Shown: positions 41,201-56,200, counted from the first letter of the stretch. The stretch is 64,000 bases of DNA from Lichenostomus cassidix (GCA_008360975.2 CM039184.1:47501797-47565796), one strand, 5' to 3'. The notes: generated from the sequence alone by a model not told the origin. Translations and numbers: made by a program.

Positions 41201-44200
41201 TTTCCTCCAACACTGCCAGCATGCAGAAGCCTTTCTTCTGCTGCCTCTCCCTTTTGGCTTTTTTCTCTCAACACAGAGTACTTCACTGCCACACTTGACG
41301 TTTCTGGCAACTGTTGAAGAACGGATTGAAGTGAGGCCCTTACCTTTCCAGGAGATTTAAATTAGGTCAAAATCACAAGCCTGTGCTGCAGGTGAGCTGC
41401 AGATCAGCTGGGAGCTGATTTCCATGGTGCCAGCTCAGAAGTAGATGGGACCTCCTTGGTACCTTTCAATAGGGCTGAGCATATAATGAATCAGGCAAAG
41501 TGGGAGAGAAGCCCACCAGGGGAGTCACACCACAAAGCAGATAGATGTCCCCAGATGAAACTTGGGGCATTTGTGGTGAACACAGTTTCCTGGTTTCTGG
41601 ACATTTATACTCACTGAAAATGTCACAAATATCTTGCCTTTTTGTATAAAGATCATCACCGTGAATTGCCACGGACCATGTACGACGCCATCATTTCAGA
41701 TGAACTCTGCCCTTTGGCACTTTCTGTTGGTTGTAGTTTAGGTCTGAAATGTTGAATTTGAAGTATAGTTTCTCTCTCTGGTAACCTTGTTGAGGAATTT
41801 TCTGAATCCAAGTGAACACATTTACCTAATCATATTAACACTGAAGATACAGAGCACTTAAAACTATTGCAGAGTCTCTCCACAGCCAACACATCAGCTT
41901 CTCAGGCTCCCAAACAATGTTTCTCAAACCGACAACACAGGTCTTCCATTTATCTCCAAGATATCTCTATGAATCCAGATCCCAGGGAGTTTTCTCCAGC
42001 ATCTCCTGGGTAAACTCAGTTTTTCTCCACAGTATTTGATCTATCTCCTGAATTCCCTCTACAAGATCAGTGTTTCTATTTTATTTCCCTCCAGCCAATC
42101 CTATGTATTCACAGTCACAGGCCTTGTGTAATTACCACTTGAGATTTTCTGAAAACAAATTATCTTATCTCAGTATCTACAACCCAGCTGAAACAATTTG
42201 CCATGATCTTCGTTTCCACTAGTTACAGCTTTTGGTTAGATTTATCTTTTTGAGGGGAGGGGAGGACTTTTTCTTCCCCACCAATATCCTCTTGTGTTTC
42301 ACTCATTAAATCCCAGTGTTCCACATCATTTTCTGTCTCATCTCCTGCACTGCTTGACGTAAGTTGAATTCCTTCAAAAATCATCCAACACAAAATTTAC
42401 AAAAGTGGTGAAGTACTTGATTATGTGTAAATAACTTGCAACAAAATTCACACCCAGTCCAAAGAAAACTTGCTGTGAAGCATTGCATATCAAGGGTCAA
42501 ACTGAAAGTTCCCTCTTCTGCAAGAAGAGTATTATTTCTGGCAGATATGACTGATGTTGTGACAGGAATGGACACAGCTGTGATGTTTACACAAATGTAC
42601 AACATTATGTTGCTGCATGAATCCTGTGAGCATTTGGAGATATTTTAATTTGGGACTAAATTTTGGCTTGAAATTTCATTACATATTAGAATCATTTGGC
42701 TACAGTAACATGTCTGATCTGTGTGAAACTAAGGGAACCCAGCTTTTAATTACCTAGTGATGGTTTATTACTATATTACATCGATGAGAAAAGACAAGGA
42801 AAGAGCTGAATTTCTACTTTGGCTATCTTCCACTGTTTACCTGGAGACAGTTCACTGAAGACTTTGCTTACAGAACAGCAGCATAATTGTTTATGCAATG
42901 TGCCTTGGACATGAGTAAGATACAGGCACTTTAAAATGTCTGGAAAATTGTGAAGTCAAACTAAATGTGAAAGTAAAAATTGTTCACAGTTTATCATTCC
43001 CACACATTTTCTGTGTCTACCAGCAGACAACACATAATTAGAGAACAGGCAAATTGGAAGGTCATTGTTACCTCAATGTACCTTGCAAACAGAAACTAAT
43101 TAATGTAAAAGAGGGGGGAAAAGTCTACAGCATGTCACCTAAGGAAATGCTGCTATCAGTAAATTAAAAATGTATGGCTTAGCTGCTTAGCATCTGCCTG
43201 CCTGAAGCTGTGCCTGTAAATAGTGTGGAAGACCAGAGAACTGAAACAATGGATCACAGATGGGTCACGAGTAGAATGTTAGTATTAATTACACAATTCT
43301 AAACAAATTACAGTCCCCAGAAATCTGAGAATAAGTCTCGTTTCTTAGAAGATTTGTCCTAGATTACACCATTTAATTTCTTAATGCATAACAGGTATGA
43401 GTTACCACTTGTTGATAACAGTTATAAGTAGGAGTATGAAAAATAATTATTATTCAACATTTGGTCAGTGTTTATTTCACTTTTATCTTTCATAGCTACT
43501 AACAGGAATAAATAGACTGAGTAAAATGAAATTTGAACTTCTATAAAATGGAACTTTTTCACAAGTTTTAAAACTATTGTTCAATTTTTGTGCTTTTTTT
43601 TCTTCTGGGTCGTTCTCATTTCTGGTTCTACTCAAAATAGGGAGGGTTGGAAAAAAAGGAGGGAACACGTATGTCCACTTGAAAGTGTTCCGTTTATCAC
43701 TTAGTGTTTGGTCACTTGACCAAAATGAACTTTTAAACACCCCTAGACTTGCCTATATTTGGATGTATGTACGAAATATTTGAATAAATGACTAGTTATT
43801 TTTATGGCATAGTTATTTTTCATACTGTCAGTTCCCATTTTAAGTTACCTTGGGGATTCCTTTCTAATAATGTGAGTAGGATTTTTAAAATATGTTTAAT
43901 GCTCTTGGGATGGAATGTTTAATCCTACTACATACTCAGACTTTGGTGGTAATTCTACTGTTTACTTTTGTACCTTTTCCCATGATGACACCCTGAACTG
44001 TTTAAAAAAAACACAATACATTTGCCTAAAACAGCAGTTGTGGAGTTCAAATCCTATTTTCTCTTGCCATGAGCAGTTTGTCATTTTGCTTGTCATTTAT
44101 CACACTCTTCGGGATGTTTGAAACTATGTTGCCTATTCAGGGACAATCATTGGCCAGCTCATGTCATCTTTGAGAATATTCTGTAAGTAAGGATAGCTTT

Positions 44201-47200
44201 AGTCAGAAGTGAACCAGAACAGGACTTGCTGAGGATAGAGAGATAAAAATGAAGGTGTTTGATATCTCAGACCATGTGGAGGTCTGCAAACAGCATCGCT
44301 CTGGTGTGTCCTGGTTGGAGAACCCTGACCCCATCTGTCTGTAGTCACTGCTGCTTCACCCAGTAGAACATTTCATACTGCAAAGAAACAAACTTGTGTG
44401 ATCAGCAGCAAATGGCTGTCATGAAAATTACTCTGTCTATTCTGGCCCATTTCTTTTTAACTTGCCAGCAGCTTAGGAATACCCCGTATAGTGTTTTCTG
44501 CCAGGCAGATGAAGTTTTTAAAAAAGGAAGATTTCTATTCCTTCCCTCTTTCTCTTTGCTCCTCTCTTTCACCAGTTCCTTACTCATTCTTTCTAAAATA
44601 TTCCCTTGGTGTCCTTAAACTGCTAGAGAGACTGATAAATGCTAATGATAACATAATAATAATACATACATACAGGGGTATCTGACTCATTTTACATTTA
44701 AACACTGCCAGGTGCAGTTAACTCATGCAGTGATCCTCTTTATAATTCTCAAATATCGGCTAGTTTGGTTAATTAACAGGCATTGGAGGTCTTTGAAAAT
44801 TGTATTCTAAGCTATTGAGTTTCTTGCAAATGCCATACATCACATTTCTGACTGAAGAATAGAACAGTTAGTTGGTGAGGTCCTGCTCATGTTATTACAT
44901 GGCTTTTATTTCTTTGTCAGCTCTGCTGTGTGTGGTAAGTGGACCTGTTTTCCCAAGACTTACTTTCAATGTACCAGAATATCATAGGAAACAGCACAAT
45001 AGTCCATTACTTCTTTGTATTTGCACCAGTGCTGCAACTGGTGATTTTCCTAGTGCTAGAGAGAATCAGCAAGTAAAAACTGGTATTCAGGAAAGCCCTA
45101 ATCAGTTACACTTAGCTCCATCAACAATATATTACATTTTCATTGAAAACTGTTTCAGACTTTCAGGGATTAATTACAGCCTAGAGTCAGTCCATCTTAT
45201 CTAACAGAACTGCTCACTCAAAAAACAACTAAAGAAGGTAATAGCATAAATGATATGAAGTGTCCTTCTCAACTGCCATCAGCAGTATAGAAAATTGAAA
45301 AATTAATATCAGTTCTTTACAATTGACCTTCCTAAGCAATAAAATGACAGGAAAGGGTTAAACAAATTCTGGTTTTGATTTGGGATGCACTCTGGTGTTT
45401 TCATGTTCAGCAGATAACAAGATTTCTGTCAAAAGTTATTTTATCTGTTCTGTATTCCTACAAATGGAAGCTGAAATGAGATGCACTAAAATCCTGAAAC
45501 TCCCAAGGAATGTTGAGCAAAACTGGGAAACTACCACACTCCCTTAGTTTTCAATCCCAAACATGTGACAAATTATGTGCTTTTTCTTTCCCGACGCTAA
45601 ATACAACTTGAGGTCTACCTGAAAATGTTATTCATGCGGTGGAGATAAAAAGAGGTTATTCTGTAAAGGTTGGAGTTATCATTTGCACTACACAGTTAGG
45701 GGAAAGGACAACCATTTGCCAGGTGGACAAAGAGCATTATCTCACCTGGGGTCACAATGCACTCTGCAACCCGTAATGAATTCTGCCCAGATCTTTGAAC
45801 GAGGCAAAGATCAAAGTTACTGAGTCATTAGTGCATCAAAGTGCTGATCCAGTCCTTGCCTCTCAGAGAGCCCTATCACTCAATATATGGAAGTGATGCA
45901 AAAGAGTATCTTGTAGTCATAGCCCTACTTTGTTCTGCATTAGCACTGAGTGATGAAGGACCTTGTTTCCCTGCTATATTACTTAACCTAATTGGAACTA
46001 TGGTCTCAGCCATCTCATTACTTAATAATACCTAGAAATTTGGTACCTTCATCTTCAAACCCTGAGTAGTTAATTATTACTTATATACCCAATATCCATT
46101 TTTTAAGTTAAAGATCCATCTATATTGCACACTTAAAGTGCTTCATTTCTTTTTTAAGTAACAGATTTTAAAAAAAGGCAGAAAGCTTGAGATTTTCATG
46201 CAGAGAGAGAGGATACAACTCCTAGACAGCATACATAAACCAGCTCTGCCCTAAAATAACCTATACTGTGGCTGCTAGCCTTGATGCATGAAAGGGGACA
46301 GATGACTCATCCACCAGCTCTGTGTGAGCAAAATACAAGACAACTTCATGAAGCAGAATTATAGGTTCTATTGCTGGAAAAACACTAAGGGGTAAGATTT
46401 TGTTCTCTCTTGGTTTTTAACCATATGGGTGTAATGTCTGAAAATCAGAATATAGCAGGTTGCATGCTCTATAGCAGCTCCTAAATCTGTTAGTCAAAAT
46501 AGCTGCCAAGTTAGTTATTCTGTATGTGTCACATCTGCAGTTGGACTAATGTTTTAGCAAGGGCAGTGTAAGCAGGTTTATGTTCTAGTTTAATTCAGGA
46601 TTTTGCCCAGATATGTGTATTTTTAAAATAAAACAAATACTAATGTTTATATAATCATACTTTTCATGTAATGATCTTCTTACAAGGGGGTTAGAATCTA
46701 TATCATGCCATACAGTTAAATGTGTTCTGTTCAAGGAATAAGATTACAAATGAAGATGCTGAGATTATTAAATCAGCTGCCTGCTTTTCTTTTGGAATGT
46801 TTCAATGGTTTTGCATAGATATCATTTAATACTGTGCAACAAGAAAAATCAATAAGAAGATTTATTCTAATTTCATGTCATGTCTTTAAATAATACTGAA
46901 ACTCCATACTTGATTGCATTTCTGCTAGCTGAACAACCTTCTGCCAAACTGAGAATTGAGATAGCATAAAAAAACAGATCAGAAAGTTCATTAGACAGCT
47001 CTCCTTTTTTTGAAACCTCTTGTCCATTGCTGTTGTGTCTTCAAAAGGCAACTGCTGGAGCAGCTGATGATAATACCACCTGGCTGAAAAAACTACATGA
47101 TTCAAGTCTACTCCCAGCCAGGAGCAGCTAAAAAAACCCAAACATATAATATTAGTTACCTCCATTCAGCTGCAAATATTGCCCAGTAAAATTGTCCTTC

Positions 47201-50200
47201 CACCCTACAATCTTCCAAATGAGGATGTGAACATCATCCACCAAGCAGACAGGTTTGCAAAAAGCTTGACTACCCAGCAGACACAAGAATAGCTGCCATG
47301 ACAATATTTTGCAGAACAGTCTATTTCCTGAACAATTCATTAGGAAACTGAGCCTTTTAAATGCTTATGACAGTTTGTTTGGACTTGGAGGGTCTGAGTA
47401 GGTGCTTATATTTTTGAATCATTGTGGGATTGGAAAGAACAACCAGATTTACCCACTGCATGTGAGTGAATCTGATTGAAAGCATCATAGAATTATAGAA
47501 TGCTTTAGGTTGGAAGAAGGCCTTGAAGATAATCTACTTCCAGCCCATCTGCCATCAGCAGGACACTTTCAACTAGACCAGGCTACTCAGAGACTCATCC
47601 AGCCTGGCCTTGAACACTTCCAGGAGTGGAGCATGCACAACTTTCCTGGGCAACTTGTTCCAACACCTCACCACCCTCACAGTAAAGAATTTTTTCCCAA
47701 TAGCTAATAATGTGCTGTCTTTGAATTTGAACCCAATCCCCCTTGTCCTGTCACTACATGCTCTTGTAAAGAGTCTTGCTCCATCTTTCCTGCAAGTTCC
47801 CTTCAGGTACTGGAAGTCCACAATTAGATCAATCCAAAGCCTTCTCCTTTCCAAGCTCAACAAATCTAATTCTCTCAGCCTTTCCTCATAAGAGAGGTGC
47901 TCCATCCCTCTGATCAATTTGGTGGGCCTCCTCTGGACTTGCTCCAACAGGGCACTATCCCTCCTGTGCTGAGAATCCCAGAGCTGGATGAAGCACAGCA
48001 GGTGAGGTCTCACCTGAGACCTCATCAGCCAACACCTGGAAAGGGAAGTTCTCAAGATGCAGCTTAGGACCTGTGACAGGTGGAAAGGACTTAAGCAATA
48101 ATGCTTAAAGCTCTCTTTGTTCACTGTGTCTGTCGGTCTGCCTCTTATGACATTCTCCACTTGAACAACAAGGAAATGTTTCACAGTTGCCTGAAGGGCT
48201 AAGAGGGACAGTCCTTTGTGTTCAGATGTAGTAAACCAATAGCATGATGTGAGCAGCTGGGCAGGAAAATACCACATTTTCTTTAAAAAGCTGTAAGCTC
48301 TGTAGAAACTGAGTTCTTTCTGTCTTACAGACTTTGCAAAGAGAAACAGATTTTTCTTAAATAACAGTATATGACTCCTGACAATTCCTAATAGTTTTAA
48401 AACTTGTTAGATAACTATCAATCAGTAGTATTCGAAATAAGGGTACTGAGAGTGAATTGCAAAGAAACTATTCTTTGCCTTTGTACCAGCATTGACTGAT
48501 TTGTCAGTGCAGCAAATAGCATTGCATGGTGTTATAAACATGTGCAAATATTGGCCAGTAAGGCTTTTTATATTTCTTTTTGAGAAATGGAGAAAGAATG
48601 AATCTGTGTGTCATTTTTCTGCAGTACAGAACACATACTCCTCTGACACTGATTGATGGTGTCTCTAGATAAAGTTCCGAAGCAAAATGGTACTGAGGTT
48701 GTTAAAATGCTTTCCACAATTCATACTAGCAATGAATGATGGTTTTTCTGTCTTCTTTCTTGCCATGCGTGAAATGAGTCTCTACCTCAGTGACTCCAGC
48801 TGCTCATCTGTGACCATTTCTGTTGCTTTGTAGGATGGAGGCTATAAAGATTGGTTCTGTGGCAGCTTCTCCACAATATAACTGCATTTGCATCAAGCAA
48901 AAGCACAAGATTGCCTGTTCAAATGGGGAATTGTAACTTTCCAGCTTCTTTTCAAAGTCAACAGGCAGGGGATGCTGTCCTGTCTATTATTCCTCTTACA
49001 AGCCTTGGAAAAATTCAGTGAGGTTTGATTTTCATGTTTTGTACTACCTTGCAATGTAAACTGCAGCAATTACAAAGGTTTTCATGCATGAAAGCTTTAT
49101 CCTTTTCTCTCTGGTAACAAATTCCATTCTGAAGAATGTTTTATTATATTTCAGCTACCAAATTATGATGCTACCAAATACTACAGTCACAGGTTAAAGT
49201 TCTAGCCAAAAAAAAAGTCTCTGACTATTTCTTTCTTTCAAGCTATTAATCACATACCTTGTTTTGGTGCAGTATGTAATAAACTGCCAAGCCTAGTAGA
49301 TAAATATCACAGCAAGCTGTTGACAGACAGAGCAGTCTAGCAACACAATACCTGTGGCACATATACATTTATATTTTCTACTTTGTGTAAGCCTACTTGT
49401 GTAAGCCTACTTGTGTATTTGCAAATCCTAGTTCAGAACTGAAACAGTTTTGAGAACTGTAAACTAAATAATGAGATTTTAATGCACCTAACTTGTTATA
49501 AATTTTTTTAACATTTTAATAAAGGAGATGTTTTCCGTACTCATTGTTACCATATTTTTTCAATTGTACAGTTGAAAACTCTGGTGACAAATTGGCCCAA
49601 TGTAGCCAAATATTTGCTTCCATGTTTGTAAAGTTTTAAGTAAAACATACTTCACCTAAGACACTCAAGTGCAATGAAGACCCTTAAATATTTGCTTGCA
49701 GGGTAATCTGTTTGTACACAAAATCAAGGGTCAATGACCAAGTATGATGATAGGATTTAAGTACATGGGAAATTTATTTCATCTTTATGTGTTCTACAAA
49801 ATGTGTATTTGCTGTGTCAAAGGCATGCATAGATTCAGGAGCAATGAACTAGCAGGCAGGCTGTTGTACCATGTCAAAGAAAAGTGAATTGCCCCAAATT
49901 TTCTTGATAGTCCTAGTTTTAAGAATACTTCAAAAGATATTTTCTCCTAATTTTCCCTCTGAGTTACCGCGTTGAGCTTCAGATGGCAAGAGACAAGAAC
50001 TATTGCTACTAATTAATGATTAAGGCTAATCAGTTCATCTTTTTCATCTCTGTTCTAAGTGGCTAATTCAGGAAAAAAAAAAAGTCCTTCTCTTAGACTA
50101 AGTAGAAAAAAATTCTGCACTAATATCCTAAGATTTTTTTGATAGGCTGCTTGTGTAACATGACTCTTTTTCAAGTTAGTTTGAAGCAAGATGAAGTATT

Positions 50201-53200
50201 TTCCATGTTAATTCAAAAGCTGAGCACCTTATTGAGCAGTCCCACAAAGGGACATTATGTAAGAGTCCCAGAGCAGTGCATAAGCTCAGACCCTATGCTC
50301 ATCTGGTATTCCAGGTCATCTACCAGACAGATAATTAAAAGTAAGAGTCTGGAAAGCATATATGGCATTTCCTGCTAATACTGTTTCATTTTATGACTAT
50401 TTCCAGCTCAGAGAATTTCCTGAGGCCAATGTGACTTAGGAATCCCACTTGGTACAACCAGGAAGCCTCTTTTTCCATTTGACATTTGTATTCATTCTTT
50501 CAAAAAGACACCAAAACTATTTTTAGATTTAAAGAGAGAGGATGAAACAAGGTGGCAGAACGTGATTATTTGCAATCTCTTGTGCCTTGAATGCCTGTTT
50601 CAGTCTCCTCTCTACCTCTTTTCCTTAACAAGCAAGTCACAGGCTGCAAGCTTTTCTAGGATACCTCCATGCAGGAACAATGCGATAGGTGGATGGATGG
50701 ATGGATGGATGGATGGAAGGAAGGAAGGAAGGAAGGAAGGAAGGAAGGAAGGAAGGAAGGAAGGAAGGAAGGAAGGAAGGAAGGAAGGAAGGAAGGAAGG
50801 AAGGAAATGGAAGTCAAGCATAATGCTGCAGAACACAGTAGTATTTGGTATGTTAAGCCGAGAAGCAGCAAGCCTGTGCTCTGCTCCTGCTCCAACAACT
50901 TATTCTGGCTGTCTTGTGACTGTCTGTTTCAAAGTTCATCTCCCATCACTGCCTCCTGCAGACATAATTTGTAACAAAGCAGCATCTGCTTATTTACTTT
51001 TTGTGTAGGAGCTGATCCAGCAGGCATGCTCATGGGACACCTACTGCATGAAGCCATGCAGGTGGGACAGGGAGTGGAACCCTTATTCTTTGGCTCCTGT
51101 AGGACACAAGTGGGAGGTAATTGTCAGTTCCTGTCAGTCCTGAGATTCTGAGGCACATGGCCAAGGCAGAGCATTAGTCAAATTTTCATTTATTTTTCTG
51201 TAACAAGCAAAAGGCTGCTTTTCATAATCACTCGATCCTCTGTGTCATTAGAATTTTTCCTGTCCTCCAGTGGATTTCAGTGCAACACTGTTCAATAATT
51301 AGTTTTCCAGACTTGCTAACTCTAGGAATATACACTGGAAGTTTGTACCTCAAATACCTGCAGCTCACTGGGATTTATCTCTATCCATTTAAGGAACATT
51401 ACTACATCAAATGTTCTGTACAAACAATCCATCACATCTTTTTCTTTTGTAAATTATGTCCATTTGGGAGTCACAGAGTGGTGTGTATGGATGAGAATAT
51501 GAAGGCAAAGTTCAGGAGACTTTTTACAATTTTTGTCCAGTCCTAGCAGAGGTCTTTGAATTCAAAGAGTCCAATGATTCTGGAGTGTCAGCACTGATCA
51601 TCTGCCAATCAACAAGGAAGACTTGCTGATCTCATCATGACTTCTCAAGTGAAAGAGCAGATCTCTCTTTCTCATCTCCCCAGACTTTTGGGGATTGTAG
51701 TGATATATGCTCAGAGGCTGGAGCCCTCCCTACGCCACCCACCCTAAAAACCTTTGCTTGTACTAGTACACAAGAAACTGTCCTTAACATCATTTTGCAG
51801 CCTCTGTCTTCTTTGGAGGACAGACTTTCTGGTTTTGCTGCTGTATTTCACTTTGTCTCTGATTCTAGCAAGCCCTATTTGTTTGTAAGCTCTGCATGCC
51901 CTGCTGTGTATTCACTTCTCCAGGTAACCTACAAGTAAAGAAAGATGAAAGTGCACTTAACCACCTGAAAAGCTCTCCTTCTCTTAACAAGCTTCCACCT
52001 GATTCTTTCCCACATTTCTCTCTAAACATTAATAAGCTCATTCCTTATCAGGCTGAATAATGACTTTCACTTTGCAACCCTAAGTGTGAGCTCTACCTGA
52101 GAAATTGTGCTTGGCAATAGTGTAAAGGCTGAGTACATTATGTCTGACTCCTCACCCATATCCTCCCTGACGCAGTGCTCACAAAGGCATTCATCAGGTT
52201 TGTTAACCAGGCCTGCCCTTTTGCAAGAGACGTCAGCAGGCCCTGCCTGAGAATGAGTTCTGTGGCTAATTTAGCAGAACGTGACCTTTCAGAGGAGGCT
52301 GGAAGGCCAGTGGAGTGTGTAAGTATGGAAATGGAGGAAAAATACCCATGCTGAAAAAATGGAAAATGAGGAGAGACCTGTGTAAAACCTTTGGCTGAGC
52401 TCCATTACATTGCACATTGGGATGGAAACCCAGTCTGGCATAAAATGATCAGTGCACTATCTAGTAATGTATCAGAAAACCCAAGGATTTTTGCTCCATG
52501 TGACCTGAAAGCCATCATAGGAATAGCTTAGTCATAAAAATTGGTTGTGAAGAAAATTATATTTATTTCAAGTGAAAAAGAACTATTTCTCCACTACTTT
52601 TTAGGGAAAGATATAGAAAATATTCATACTCATTCACATTTAAACAATATTGTAATATTAGAAAACAAAATTTCTGGTACTGTACTGGAATAAAAACACA
52701 ATTGCTTCAGATATGCAGAGAAGAGGATTATGCTTCTGATACAATTGGCAAGTCATTTCAGAGCTGCCCAGCTTCAGAGCTGCCAATGCTGTCGGTTTTA
52801 GTGTATCAACATGAGAAAATGTCATTTATATCAAGGAGATGCATGAACAGAGAGACTGGGAGTTCCAGCTCCTTCCTGCTTTTCAGGATTTTCAGCAGTG
52901 CGTGTTTCTCACAAATAAAATGTCCCCAGCTGTCTCACGCCTGTATTTCCAGCACTGTGGGGGGCTGCCCCAGGCCCAGGTTCGGTGCTAGTGGAGGCTG
53001 GGTGACACATGGGACTGTCCCTGACCTCCACCGATGACCACCGGTGACCTCCCTCCCACCTTCCCCGCCCAGAGTGGTTGTTATGCCAACACCCATCGCC
53101 ACCCCACCCACCACTCCTCACCCCTGCCAGGATGTGGTTGCTATGTCAACAGTCGTTCGTGGCATCCACCCCGAGGAGGAAAAGGCTGCAGGGGTTGCCA

Positions 53201-56200
53201 TGGAAACTGTGCTGTCCTGAAGCATCAACAAAGCTGGTCGCCTCTCCACCTTTCTTCCCCCAGAATGTTCTGCCACGAAGCAGGAAAAAGGAAGTGTCCT
53301 GCTCTGTCCCACGTTCCATCCCCACGGCTGTGTTAGCCCAGCTGCAGCAGCTGCTCTTCCACTCACCTGGCAGCAGCTTCACCAGCTGTGCAGGGATGAC
53401 CTGATGGGAGATCTTTCACTGTCACAGTGCTGGAGCAGCTGTCATCTGGGGACAGACAGCCCTCGGACAGAGAAATGTGAGGGACTCAGCTTCCCAGGGA
53501 ACAGTGGAAATGAGAAGTCACAGATTGAGTGGGTGAGGGAAGTGCTCAGTGCGTGACTGTGGGAAGATATAGCGGGGGACACACATCTACTTGGCAGTAG
53601 ATACACATTCTCATACCAGGCTTATATCATATAGCAACAACAACCAAAACCACCTTTTCGTCTAGAAATACTTCCTGCATTACATCACTCTCTTAAAATT
53701 GAGCAAAGCTCCAGAGGTGAGATTTTTCTTTCAGAGAAGTTTGTTGCAGGAAGAAAGTGTCTGAACCAAATCTGTAGAAAAGCTGTAGTAAGAAAATGTG
53801 TCAAAAATATGTACAAATCCAAATATTTCCATAGAACATTAAAATACACAGGAGTGCTTTTAGCAAAGGTATTTGAACAGAAGAAAAATCAATGGTCTTG
53901 ATTCACAACAAAATGAAGCCCAGTTAATGAATCCCTGCTTATCCCTAGAATACCTGAGAAAAGTGATTTGCTTTAAAGGATCTCTCCTCTATCACAGAGA
54001 ACCTCTTGGGAATTGGGAAAATAGTATATTAGAGGAATTTTCAGAAATAGTCTAAAGAATCAGAATGCTGACCTTGCAGTAAAAAAACACCCCCTAGTTT
54101 CAGGATCACAAGACAAGACACACACACACACTCAGTATTTATCTTCTTACATACACATTTTAGTCAGTACATGATAGAGTAAATACTGAATAAGAAGTGT
54201 TTGCATACAAGAATTTATCAGTGCTTACAATACAGGATTGTCAAAAGTTCATGAGCATACTGTGAGACTACAAATACTGGCTTTGACACTAACTCTGAGA
54301 AATATGCAATGAACCTATCTCAGCAGATTTCCTGCTGCTGGATCATCAAAGGGCCAGAGATGGACTCTCCTCAGGGAGGGGGCACTCTCCTCTTAACTAT
54401 TGTTCTACCTCTGCTGCTGTTTATCTGAGAGAAACATGTAACTGCAGATGACCTCACATAATCAGAGGTAACTTATAAAAATATGCAGATCAAGAGATTT
54501 TATGTTGTACCTGCTAATAAACACATCTTTCTACCTTATTATATCTTTGAAAGAACACTTGTTGTTCTCTAACTGGTATTACAGCACAATTAATTGTCTG
54601 AAACACGCTTAAAGAAAACTAGAAATCATCCTCTAATCTCATTCTAAACGACATGATTTCATTTGTAATTGGACGGATTTCAATCATATTTCTCATTAGG
54701 ATCGAGCAGTTTCGAATTTATCTCAAAGCTAACCTTTGTGTTTTGCTCTCCTCTGTGCTCACCATGTGGCATAAAAAATTGGCTCACAGTATGACATAAA
54801 AGATAGCAAACCATCATTTTTTTTCACTAGACTTTCAGCTTTATCTCTGGGGAAATGGGAATTTGTTTGTGTAGAAACCTCAAATCATTATATTCTCCGT
54901 ATTATCAAATACATGTCTTTGATCCAGCAGGTGTTTAATGTAAGAATATACAGTTATTTCTGGAAATCACTCATCTAGACCTGCCTATGAAAAAGCTGCT
55001 CAGTTCCACATGTATTTTCCCCATCCACTTTCAAAACCTGCCTTTTCTTCTGGACTTTGCAATGTCTGTAGCAGAGAGTTCTTCATTGTAATTACATGCG
55101 GTATGAAAAACTATTTCATTTGTTTTCATCTGATAATTTAATTCTTCCCCTTTCTTCCACAGTAAAATATTGTCAATAAAAAATTCCTTACCACCTTTTA
55201 AACCAGTCATTATTTTACATGTTTTAATTAAAGACTTCTCTGGTAGACTTGGATGCATGTAATTTTCTGAAGTGATAAGATGGATATGCCTCCTTTCAAG
55301 AAAATACTTTCTTCTGGCAAAACACATCATGGAAACAGCACTGGTCCTAGCATTAACTCTGCTAGGAATACAAGAAGCTTTGCAATCAAAGTACATTGAT
55401 TTCAATCCATGGGCCTTTCCTGAAGAACTTCCAGCCTAAAACTGGGGTTAGAAAAAGCAGTATGGCAGAGGCACAAATTAAGGTACATATGCCTTCAAAT
55501 GGGTCTCTTTATTTAGCTGATTCAAATTTCTTAGCTTGGTGTCACTGATGTAGTAGAAGACAGCTTTCAGGAAGTAATGAGACTAGTGTGAGAAAATGGT
55601 GTACTCTGTGCAGTGAAACAGCACGGAACAGTGGAATTTAAGTTGGAGAAGAACCCAAACATGCTTCAGTTAGTACTTTGTGATTCATATCTGCCTAGAA
55701 AAAGTGAATTTGTGATAAATTTTATCAGAGTGAGGAACTCAAGGACAAAATCTTCCATGAGTAGCTTCAAAGAAAGCAAACTACTCAAGTGCTATGTGAT
55801 ATGATGTAAAGAACAAAACTGAACAGGCAATTCTCCTCTGAAACTTCGACTTCCACAGGAACATTCATATTGATAAAAAGACTGTTAATTTAGATACAAC
55901 ACAGAGGATAATTTCATATCCGGAAGCAAGAGAATGTTAATCTACAGCCATTCATAAATGTAATATGACATTACCTCATGTCAAAGTAATTTCAAAATGC
56001 AAAAACTCTCATTAGTAATATCAAATTCCCCATGATCGAAAACTGCATAAAAGTTTTTAAATAATGCCCTGAAGCTATCACAGGGTAATTTAATTGAAAA
56101 GCATAATTCTGGATTCTAAGAACCTTCAGAAAGAGTCTGGTTGCACACTTGTTGCTATCTGTGTGAATATTAATGATTGAAAGGCTTGAGTGGCATATAG

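Noticed and set aside
44872..45204. 110-residue plus-strand frame with a hydrophobic start resembling a signal peptide
   Set aside because: It starts from a GTG, has no conserved motifs and lies in intron sequence on the opposite strand from the gene. Probably chance.
50562..51008. 148-residue frame and its partners on both strands
   Set aside because: Most of the length is the GGAT/GGAA microsatellite read as repeats of K-E-G-R or S-F-L-P. The flanks have no similarity or coding bias.
53034..53404. Frames of about 100 residues in the GC-rich intronic patch
   Set aside because: Low stop-codon density is expected from the base composition. The reading frames conflict on both strands and none has a recognisable domain.
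55031..55405. 124-residue minus-strand frame in GRXCR1 intron 1
   Set aside because: It is long for this AT-rich intron, but I recognise no family, repeat or splice context. I judge it a chance frame, with some doubt.
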